The notes beneath the pieces are model-generated. The model worked only from the letters and a program-made list of their open reading frames with translations, ran no database searches and was not told the DNA's origin. DNA of 8,648 nt from Actinomycetes bacterium (GTDB lineage: Bacteria; Actinomycetota; Actinomycetes; Actinomycetales; Actinomycetaceae). Shown here piece after piece: positions 1 through 5,533 of the stretch; the stretch's first letter is position 1, and every line of letters begins with the position of its first letter. The DNA lies in assembly GCA_023420745.1 (NCBI GenBank), contig JAEZVQ010000071.1, forward strand, positions 1-8,648, in the 5' to 3' direction. A program made the translations under genes and the position numbers.

Positions 1-505
1 CCTCCTCAATGGTGATGGGGGAGTGCGCGGGAAGTGTGAACATCCCCTTCGCCGCGCGCGTCGGTGTGCCGTCGAAGTAGTGGGTGCTGACATGGTCGAG
101 GTAGCGCGTCCAGTCCCCCTCCATCCCGTTCGCATTCGCTCCCGCGGAATGAAAATACGCGAGATAGTCGTTGGGCGAGTACAGTCCCTGCGCGGTTTGC
201 CACCACCATCGCGCCTCGAGGTCGGCGAGCGTATCCTCGACTGCGACAATCTCCGCGGCGCTGAGCGAATGATCGGCGAGTACCCGCTCATCGAGCTGGC
301 AAAACGCCCCGTTGGAGGAGACCACACCGCGGAAACCGAAATCCCACAGTGACGGGTAGAGCTCCGGGATTGACCTCCCGGTGCACATGAACAGCGTGTG
401 ACCTCGCTTCACTGCTTCGGCCAGTGCTCGACGAGCAGAGTCCGGAACCTGCTGGCGCGAGTCGAGAACGGTTCCGTCCAGATCGAGGAAAATCAGCGTG
501 CTCAT
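1..505 (-). CDS. HAD-superfamily (Cof/HPP-like) phosphatase, C-terminus cut by window edge
   Basis: An open minus-strand frame starts at the ATG at 505-503 and stays open to the edge, giving 168 residues with the C-terminal part missing. It starts MSTLIFLDLDGTVLDS, so the HAD nucleophile motif DLDGT is at residues 8-12. The motif II Ser/Thr region follows as CTGRS, then a cap region containing YSPNDYLAYFH. The family hydrolyses phosphomonoesters, often sugar phosphates, in the cytoplasm with Mg2+; the actual substrate is unknown. Motif III Lys and motif IV (GDxxND) would lie off the edge. No Shine-Dalgarno sequence is visible before the ATG, so it may be translated from a very short leader. 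It is transcribed away from tsaD, with 72 bp between the two start codons. It is a clear paralogue of the HAD protein at 5524-6417: in the N-terminal 65-residue aligned block I count 43 identities. Confidence 0.88.
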   Translation of the reverse strand, partial: MSTLIFLDLDGTVLDSRQQVPDSARRALAEAVKRGHTLFMCTGRSIPELYPSLWDFGFRGVVSSNGAFCQLDERVLADHSLSAAEIVAVEDTLADLEARWWWQTAQGLYSPNDYLAYFHSAGANANGMEGDWTRYLDHVSTHYFDGTPTRAAKGMFTLPAHSPITIEE

Positions 506-573
506 AGTGTCATTGTGTCAAAGCTACGGCTGGGAGCACAGGAACATCATCTCAGCGTGCGGGCGCTACGGCG

Positions 574-579
574 TAGAAT
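574..579 (+). promoter_or_regulatory. Candidate -10 hexamer (TAGAAT) for tsaD
   Basis: TAGAAT matches the actinobacterial TANNNT -10 pattern. It lies 7 bases before the GTG at 587 and overlaps the ATG at 578. If it is the real -10, transcription would begin at or next to the GTG, giving a leaderless mRNA that starts at 587. No good -35 hexamer is visible 16-18 bases upstream, which is common for such promoters. This is inference from position and sequence only. Confidence 0.4.
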
Positions 580-1642
580 GGCGGGCGTGAAAGCGACGCG
601 AGAACCAGTAGTCCTCGGAGTGGAATCGACCTGCGATGAAACAGGCGTGGCCATCGTGCGCGGCGGTGAGCTGCTGTGCGACACCACGGCAACTTCGATG
701 GATCAGTATGCGCGCTACGGGGGGATTATTCCCGAAATCGCCTCGCGCGCCCACCTCGAATCGTTCCTTCCCACACTCGAATCGACATTGGCTCAATCCG
801 GTGTCGCGCTGGGCGACATTGATGCGGTGGCGGTGGCGGCAGGACCGGGGTTGATCGGGTCGCTCACCGTGGGGATCTGCGCGGCGAAAGCACTAGCGAT
901 CACCCTCGGCGTCCCCGTCTACGGAGTCAACCACGTCCTCGGACACCTCGCCGTGGACGAGCTTGTCGATGGCCCGTTCCCCCAGCGTTTCATCGGTTTA
1001 GTGGTATCCGGCGGCCATTCCAATATCCTCGACGTGCGCGACCTCGCCAGCGACGTGAAGTCGCTGGGACGCACACTCGACGACGCGGCCGGAGAAGCCT
1101 TCGACAAGGTTGGGCGCCTGCTCGGTTTGCCCTACCCCGGCGGGCCGCATGTCGATCGGCTGAGCCGTGAAGGAGATCCGCAGGCTATTCGATTCCCCCG
1201 TGGGCTGGAAGGCGGGCGCTACCGGGATACCCACCGCTATGATTTTTCCTTCTCCGGGCTGAAAACGGCGGTGGCACGCTACGTCAACGGCATGAGGGAA
1301 GCCGAGCGTGAGGTGAGTGTCGCCGACGTGTGCGCAGGATTCTCTGAGGCGATCAACGATTCACTCACCTCGAAAACTGTGCGCGCAGCACTCGATGCTG
1401 ACTGTGACACCATCGTCGTTGGTGGCGGGTTCTCTGCTAACTCGCGACTGCGCGAGCTCCTTGTTGAACGTGCCGCTGAACACGGCATGACCGTGAGAAT
1501 TCCTCCGCTGCGATTCTGCACCGATAACGGGGCGCAGATCGCAGCCATGGGATCGACGCTCATGCGCGCCGGCGTACCGGGCTCGCCCCTCGATTTCTCC
1601 CCGGATTCGCATATGTCGCTCTCGTGTCCGTCGATGCGCTAA
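578..1642 (+). CDS. tsaD: tRNA N6-adenosine threonylcarbamoyltransferase TsaD
   Basis: TsaD transfers the threonylcarbamoyl group from threonylcarbamoyl-AMP to A37 of ANN-decoding tRNAs, working with TsaB and TsaE in the cytoplasm to make t6A. From the ATG at 578 the protein is 354 residues, close to the usual 335-350. Visible landmarks are GVESTCDETG (14-23), AAGPGLIGSL (87-96), the metal-binding histidines in NHVLGH (H119, H123), VSGGH (143-147), FSFSGLKTAV (223-232), the glycine-rich VVGGGFSANSRLR (280-292) and CTDNGAQIA with the metal-ligand aspartate D316. The frame is open back to 398, but those 60 extra residues are antisense to the HAD gene and unlike TsaD, so they are rejected. A GTG at 587 is an equally good start and fits the TAGAAT 7 bases ahead; no clear Shine-Dalgarno precedes either. 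In many actinobacteria tsaD follows tsaE, tsaB and rimI; here it has no such neighbour upstream. Confidence 0.96.
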   Translation: MAGVKATREPVVLGVESTCDETGVAIVRGGELLCDTTATSMDQYARYGGIIPEIASRAHLESFLPTLESTLAQSGVALGDIDAVAVAAGPGLIGSLTVGICAAKALAITLGVPVYGVNHVLGHLAVDELVDGPFPQRFIGLVVSGGHSNILDVRDLASDVKSLGRTLDDAAGEAFDKVGRLLGLPYPGGPHVDRLSREGDPQAIRFPRGLEGGRYRDTHRYDFSFSGLKTAVARYVNGMREAEREVSVADVCAGFSEAINDSLTSKTVRAALDADCDTIVVGGGFSANSRLRELLVERAAEHGMTVRIPPLRFCTDNGAQIAAMGSTLMRAGVPGSPLDFSPDSHMSLSCPSMR

Positions 1643-1695
1643 GGGGGATCCCACGCTGACGAGCACACCGCGCCGACCGTGCGCGGACACAATGA

Positions 1696-1737
1696 TGAAG
1701 GTCTGGTGCGAGGCGACGACCTCACACCAGACCTTCA
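1696..1737. terminator. Bidirectional hairpin terminator between convergent tsaD and MFS gene
   Basis: TGAAGGTCTGGTG at 1696-1708 is repeated perfectly in inverted orientation as CACCAGACCTTCA at 1725-1737. A single mismatch is followed by an inner GAGG/CCTC stem (1710-1713 with 1720-1723) and a 6-base loop, so the hairpin has 17 paired positions out of 18. It lies 53 bases after the tsaD stop codon and 58 bases after the end of the minus-strand transporter gene. It has no T-run on either side, as is usual for hairpin terminators in GC-rich actinobacteria. The symmetry lets it serve both transcripts. The other bases between 1643 and 1795 hold no gene. Confidence 0.75.
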
Positions 1738-1795
1738 GTGCAGTTCACGGATGACGCAGTTCACGCATGACACCGTGACACACGGTGAACGCCGC

Positions 1796-3043
1796 TCACG
1801 CCGCGGTGGTATCCACCTCTTTGAGAAGGTAGGGAACCACGCCGCCGATTACCGCGAGCACGCCGAGGGCGACAAACGGCACGATAAATCCGCCGGTGGC
1901 ATCGAAGAGGAAGCCGATCCCCACACCCTGCAGCAAGCCACCAACGAAGGCACCGATGTTGATGACGGCGAATGCCGAGCCGATAATGCGCAGCGGAATC
2001 AAACGGTAGGGCAACACCAAGATGCCGGAGAACGCCCACATAATCATGAGGTTCGACAGCCACAGGCACACGGCTGATGTCCACAGGTTGCCGATGAGAA
2101 CCGTGCCCAGCAGCAGCACGCCACCGCAGCAGGAGGTGAGCAGCATGAATTTGCGTTCTTGCTTGTCAAAGTACTTCTTGATCAATGTCGGGCCGGTTGA
2201 GGTCGCAATGTAGAGGCTGACGCCGTACATCGAGAGGATGATGATCTTCTGGGTGTAGGTCAAGCCGAATTGCTTGGCGTACATCGTCGATGCCCAGCTG
2301 AGCAATCCCACTCCGACAAGGTTGTTGATGAGCAGTGCGAGAGCAAGGACGAGGGTGTTGCGGTTCGTCCACGCTTCGCTGAACTTCACTTCCGGCTTCT
2401 TGCCTTGCGGTGAGGCTTCTGCTGCCATCACCGCGTTTTCGTCACTGGGGACGAGCACCCAGAACATGACCAAGGCAACGGCGATGAGGAGGACGAGGAG
2501 GAAGTACACGTAGCGGAAGTCATAGCGCACGACCAACGGATCGAGCACGAGGTAGCACAAGATGGTGCCGATACCGGCGGTGGCCACGACGTTGCCCTGG
2601 ACGGAACCGCGCTGCTGGGCGGCAAAGTTCTTCGCAATAATCGGTGGAGCACCGTTGGTGTAGCCAGCCTGACCGAAACCGATGACGAGGCGAGCCAGCG
2701 GGATGAGGATGAAGATCGCCGCCGTTGACGAATAACCGGCGAAGCCGAAGAAGAGACAGCCGACGAGCAAAACAGCGAGTGCAGCTGGGATGAACTTGCG
2801 GTAGCCGAACTTATCGACAAACCAGCCGGCACCGAACGTCATCACGATGAAGGAGACGTAGAACAGGGTGGTGATGAGGCCGAGCTGCGACCCGTTGAAG
2901 GTCTTGAGCCCCAAGGCACCCATGTAGTCGCCGTCCATCAGGTACGGACCGATGACGCCAACAATCCCCTTTTCGATATTTGCCAGCAACCCGATGAGGA
3001 AAAGGGTGGCAAAAATCCCTTTTTGGGTCTTCGATAGATTCAC
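1796..3043 (-). CDS. Major facilitator superfamily transporter
   Basis: This is an inner-membrane secondary transporter of 415 residues and about 12 hydrophobic segments, in the normal MFS size range. Motif A between TM2 and TM3 is seen as GWFVDKFGYRK (residues 73-83), and a motif-B-like RLVIGFGQAG with R118 lies in TM4. A charged pair, E24-K25, sits at TM1. A polar central loop (about 199-228, rich in E/K/D) separates the two six-helix halves, and the C-terminus is cytoplasmic-like. I chose the GTG at 3043 because it follows an AAGAAG ribosome site and because TM1 begins right after it. The frame extends to 3436, but that extension is antisense-frame reading through the amidohydrolase gene and has no transporter character. 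It is the second gene after the amidohydrolase, with an 82-base gap. It may import that enzyme's substrate or export its product. The overall look recalls organic-anion or sugar-acid type MFS proteins, but the substrate is not determinable. Confidence 0.9.
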   Translation of the reverse strand: MNLSKTQKGIFATLFLIGLLANIEKGIVGVIGPYLMDGDYMGALGLKTFNGSQLGLITTLFYVSFIVMTFGAGWFVDKFGYRKFIPAALAVLLVGCLFFGFAGYSSTAAIFILIPLARLVIGFGQAGYTNGAPPIIAKNFAAQQRGSVQGNVVATAGIGTILCYLVLDPLVVRYDFRYVYFLLVLLIAVALVMFWVLVPSDENAVMAAEASPQGKKPEVKFSEAWTNRNTLVLALALLINNLVGVGLLSWASTMYAKQFGLTYTQKIIILSMYGVSLYIATSTGPTLIKKYFDKQERKFMLLTSCCGGVLLLGTVLIGNLWTSAVCLWLSNLMIMWAFSGILVLPYRLIPLRIIGSAFAVINIGAFVGGLLQGVGIGFLFDATGGFIVPFVALGVLAVIGGVVPYLLKEVDTTAA

Positions 3044-3049
3044 TGTTTT

Positions 3050-3055
3050 CTTCTT
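3050..3055 (-). promoter_or_regulatory. Ribosome binding site deciding the GTG start of the MFS gene
   Basis: On the minus strand an AAGAAG core inside a purine-rich run lies 6 bases before the GTG at 3043. It supports that start over the much longer open frame that extends back into the amidohydrolase gene. Confidence 0.6.
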
Positions 3056-3084
3056 TCTCGATGACACAAGCGGTCGAGTGAGTG

Positions 3085-3111
3085 GGTGCGAACCTGAGGA
3101 CAGTTCACACC
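3085..3111 (-). promoter_or_regulatory. Intercistronic hairpin between amidohydrolase and MFS genes
   Basis: Read on the minus strand, GGTGTGAAC and GTTCGCACC pair over all 9 positions with one U-G wobble, around a 9-base loop. On the plus strand the same position would be a C-A mismatch, so the structure favours the minus-strand transcript. It starts 15 bases after the amidohydrolase stop and ends 41 bases before the transporter start codon. No U-run follows. It could be a partial terminator that lowers transporter expression, or an mRNA processing or stability element. Confidence 0.45.
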
Positions 3112-3125
3112 GGAATCGCGAAACG

Positions 3126-4313
3126 TTATTGATTGATACCCTGCAGCACTCCGAGTGCGGTGGCCACATGGCAGCGCACGCCAATCTCCAGGCACTCTTC
3201 GTTGATGGTGAACGAGGGGTGGTGGTTGACGAAGTTGTAGCCTTCGTCGCTGCTGCCAGCCCCGAGGAACATGAAGCATGAGGGAACTTCGCGGGCAATG
3301 TGGGAGAAATCCTCCGATGCGGAGGTTCCCGGCCCGTAGAAGGCCACGCCCGGCATTGCCTCGTTAATCGCCTGATAGGCGATATCGCACACGGCGTCGT
3401 CGTTGTAGATGATCGGGTAGGTGTCGACCCAGCCAAACTCGACAGTACATTCGCAGGCTTGCGCGATCGATTCGCAAATCGTGGTCACGCGTTTGACGCA
3501 CAGGGCGTAGTCGTTGTCATCGAGGGTGCGGATTGACACCCCGATCTTCGCCCAGTCACCGATGACATTCGGTGCTTTGGTAGAGGATTCGCAGGTGCCG
3601 ACGTTGACGATCACAGTGTGCGAGGGGTCGGTATTGCGTGAGGTGATCGTGTTGAGAGCAACGATTGCTTGTGCCGCGGCGAGCAGCGGGTCGTGCCCCT
3701 TGTGCGGCATCGACCCGTGGGCGCCGGTGCCGTGGAAAGTGATGAATGCGCCACCGGCAGAGGTCGAGGCCTGACCTTTACAAATCGAAACTTTCCCCAG
3801 CGGCTCATTCATCACGTGGATCCCGAACGCCGCATCGACACCCTCGGTCACGCCTTCCTTGACCAGCTCGATAGCCCCACCGGGATTCTTTTCTTCCGCA
3901 TGCTGGAAGCACAGCACCACAGTGCCAGCGAAGTCCTCGCGATGTTCGGCCAGAACCTGCGCGGCGCCGAGCAGCATCGCGGTGTGCGCATCGTGGCCGC
4001 AGGCATGGCACACACCCTCGACGGTCGAGGAAAACTCTTCACCGGTGGCTTCACTCAGCGGCAGTGCATCCATGTCGGCACGAAGCAAAACGGTTTTCGC
4101 TTTTTCACCGTCGGCGAGTGGTTTTGTTCCGTGGATTCGACCGATCACCGCCGTGCGGTTTTCACCGCCGCGCGTCGTTTCCACACCGAAAGAACGCAGC
4201 TTTTCTTCAACGAACTGTGCGGTTTCGTGCTCCTCGAACGACAGTTCTGGATGAGCATGAATATGGCGGCGCCACGCGATGACGTCTGCGGTATTGACGG
4301 CGTAGTGTTCCAT
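3126..4313 (-). CDS. M20D-family metallo-amidohydrolase/peptidase (hippurate hydrolase / N-acyl-amino-acid hydrolase type)
   Basis: The 395-residue protein is full length for the M20D subfamily (AmaA, HipO, IAA-amino-acid hydrolase relatives), which cleaves amide bonds of N-acyl amino acids or small peptides using a two-metal centre in the cytoplasm. Visible motifs are WRRHIHAHPELSFEEHE (14-30), LRADMDALP (77-85), CHACGHDAHT (102-111) with likely ligands C105 and H107, QHAEEKNPGG (137-146) with catalytic E140 and metal ligand E141, GIHV with H166, the dimerisation-lid segment GTGAHGSMPHKGHDP (195-209), GTSASEDFSH (329-338) and NHHPSF with H365. All expected active-site residues are present and there is no signal peptide. 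The ATG at 4313 is fixed by an AAGGAG site at 4321-4326, 7 bases upstream. The gene leads a unit with the MFS transporter and is divergent from the Lrp-type regulator, which suggests control by it. The acyl group and amino acid preference are not readable. Confidence 0.93.
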   Translation of the reverse strand: MEHYAVNTADVIAWRRHIHAHPELSFEEHETAQFVEEKLRSFGVETTRGGENRTAVIGRIHGTKPLADGEKAKTVLLRADMDALPLSEATGEEFSSTVEGVCHACGHDAHTAMLLGAAQVLAEHREDFAGTVVLCFQHAEEKNPGGAIELVKEGVTEGVDAAFGIHVMNEPLGKVSICKGQASTSAGGAFITFHGTGAHGSMPHKGHDPLLAAAQAIVALNTITSRNTDPSHTVIVNVGTCESSTKAPNVIGDWAKIGVSIRTLDDNDYALCVKRVTTICESIAQACECTVEFGWVDTYPIIYNDDAVCDIAYQAINEAMPGVAFYGPGTSASEDFSHIAREVPSCFMFLGAGSSDEGYNFVNHHPSFTINEECLEIGVRCHVATALGVLQGINQ

Positions 4314-4351
4314 CAGATAGCTCCTTCACAATCTTTGTTAACGCCAGCTTC

Positions 4352-4380
4352 ACTCTACGAATTCGCGTCAAGCTAACCAA
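4352..4380 (-). promoter_or_regulatory. Candidate promoter for the amidohydrolase-MFS unit
   Basis: On the minus strand TTGGTT (4380-4375) and TAGAGT (4357-4352) are separated by exactly 17 bases. Initiation would fall near 4345, leaving a leader of about 30 bases that contains the strong AAGGAG site. A perfect CGAATTCG palindrome (4358-4365) sits in the spacer. Both hexamers are only partial matches to the consensus. Confidence 0.4.
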
Positions 4381-4393
4381 GTAAATTTAAGAA
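4379..4393. promoter_or_regulatory. Candidate Lrp/AsnC-type operator in the divergent promoter region
   Basis: An AT-rich stretch stands out in GC-rich DNA here, with the perfect palindrome TAAATTTA at 4382-4389. By hand the 15 bases match 11 positions of the E. coli Lrp consensus YAGHAWATTWTDCTR. The site abuts the -35 of the leftward promoter candidate and lies about 27 bases ahead of the TATAAT of the regulator gene, so a bound regulator could affect both. Actinobacterial family members may bind different motifs, so this is only a candidate. Confidence 0.35.
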
Positions 4394-4419
4394 CCGCGCG
4401 CGAATGTAGCGGGAAAACG

Positions 4420-4425
4420 TATAAT
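4420..4425 (+). promoter_or_regulatory. -10 hexamer (TATAAT) for the Lrp/AsnC-HAD transcript
   Basis: This is a perfect TATAAT, rare by chance in DNA of this base composition. Initiation would be expected near 4432. No convincing -35 lies 16-18 bases upstream, where the sequence is GC-only, so an activator or an extended contact may be needed. The predicted start point coincides with an ATG at 4432 that is out of frame with the regulator. Confidence 0.6.
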
Positions 4426-4441
4426 CTAGTCATGCAAGGCA

Positions 4442-5533
4442 ATGGTTTTGGCGATTATGGTCGTTTTTGATCGCGCTTGTGTGCCGGCGTCAGTCGATCC
4501 ATTGACGACCGCAGCACTATCGCTACTCACCGCGCACCCTCGTATCGCGCTGTCGCGTGCCGCTCAGATTGTCGGATGTAGCACTCCGACACTGATCAAA
4601 CATATCGAGCAGTTGAAGCAGCAGCGCAGAATCGTGTTTTCGGCTCAACCCCTGCCACGCCTCGGGCACAGCCTCTCCGCATTCCTCGACATTGACGTGA
4701 CCCCGGGGCGTCAACGCGCGGTCATCGAGGCATTGCAGCGCCACCCTCGTGTCGTTCAACTCGACAGCGCGGGGCACGGTCGAGACCTGATCGCCACGCT
4801 GATCGCCCCGTCAATGGCTGAGATGTGCGAGGATGTCGTGCCCAATATTCGGCAAATCCCGCATATTACCCGCACCGAGCTTGCGCTGATCACCACGTAC
4901 CACAGGATCGGTCGGCATAGCCAGCAGTTCGGGCTGACGCAATCTCAACGCACTGCTTACGAACACTATCTGTTGCACTACCATCCGAAAATCCCAGAGT
5001 ATTCGGGGTATTTGACGACGCACGACTACTCGGTATTGCGACAGCTGGTCGCCGACTGTCGCCTCAGCGCAAACGACGTTATCCTCGACGACCACCACGG
5101 TCACTCGATTTCCAGTCGACAGCGAGCGCTGGCGCGCGTGATCGGCAACCCCAACGTACTGCTGCGCACCTTCTATTCGCCCGATTTGCTCGACTCGCCG
5201 ATCCGCATCAACTGCTATGCCCGACTGCCCGAGCGACACGCCCCGCTGATCCGACTGCTATTGAATAACCCCGCACTGCGCACGGTATTGCAGCTCACCG
5301 GACCGGCAAACCTCGCGCTTTCGGCACAGTTGAAGTCGGTCGGGCAGATTCCCGCGTTCATCAAATCCCTCGAAGACGCCGTCCCCGCACTCGAAATCAG
5401 GGACGTGTGGCCGGTGATCCGCACCTATAAGCAATGGGGATGGATCCTCGATGACGACGAGCACTTCACCTCCACGTATATTGATATTGATCTCCCATCG
5501 TGGAGCGGGCATGAGGAGAACAGATGGCGATGA
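4442..5533 (+). CDS. Lrp/AsnC-family transcriptional regulator with two tandem modules
   Basis: This 363-residue protein is about twice the usual 150-160 residues of Lrp/AsnC regulators. An N-terminal winged-helix HTH is seen at about 18-70 (DPLTTAALSLLTAHPRIALS, then IVGCSTPTLIKHIEQLKQQ as recognition region). A first RAM-like ligand-binding half follows at about 77-156 (AFLDIDVTPG, then VVQLDSAGHGRDLIATL). A second, weaker HTH-like part (about 192-243, DYSVLRQLVADCRLSANDV) and a second RAM-like half (about 254-332) repeat the pattern. The family binds amino acids or related small molecules and controls adjacent genes, often divergent ones. An in-frame stop at 4427 limits the start to ATG 4442, TTG 4448 or ATG 4457; AAGG at 4436-4439 is best spaced for TTG 4448, so the first few residues are uncertain. 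It overlaps the start of the downstream HAD gene by 10 bases, so the two are almost surely co-transcribed. Confidence 0.85.
   Translation: MVLAIMVVFDRACVPASVDPLTTAALSLLTAHPRIALSRAAQIVGCSTPTLIKHIEQLKQQRRIVFSAQPLPRLGHSLSAFLDIDVTPGRQRAVIEALQRHPRVVQLDSAGHGRDLIATLIAPSMAEMCEDVVPNIRQIPHITRTELALITTYHRIGRHSQQFGLTQSQRTAYEHYLLHYHPKIPEYSGYLTTHDYSVLRQLVADCRLSANDVILDDHHGHSISSRQRALARVIGNPNVLLRTFYSPDLLDSPIRINCYARLPERHAPLIRLLLNNPALRTVLQLTGPANLALSAQLKSVGQIPAFIKSLEDAVPALEIRDVWPVIRTYKQWGWILDDDEHFTSTYIDIDLPSWSGHEENRWR

Noticed and set aside
515..520. TTGACA on the minus strand as a -35 for the left-edge HAD gene.
   Set aside because: It lies only about 9 bases before the ATG, so a matching -10 would fall inside the coding region; likely chance.
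398..577. A 60-residue N-terminal extension of tsaD in an open frame.
   Set aside because: It runs antisense to the HAD gene start, is unlike TsaD N-termini, and the family begins just before GVESTCDETG.
1679..2077. A 132-residue plus-strand frame rich in H, E, D, R and Q.
   Set aside because: It is antisense to the transporter's hydrophobic C-terminal half and runs through the hairpin at 1696-1737; no ribosome site or known domain is seen.
3044..3436. A 131-residue N-terminal extension of the MFS transporter.
   Set aside because: It is an out-of-frame reading of the amidohydrolase gene, rich in S, T, P and R, with no transporter features; the GTG at 3043 has a ribosome site.
3669..4376. 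A 235-residue plus-strand open frame opposite the amidohydrolase.
   Set aside because: It is a shadow of a clearly real M20D gene with all active-site residues; long antisense frames are expected in GC-rich DNA.
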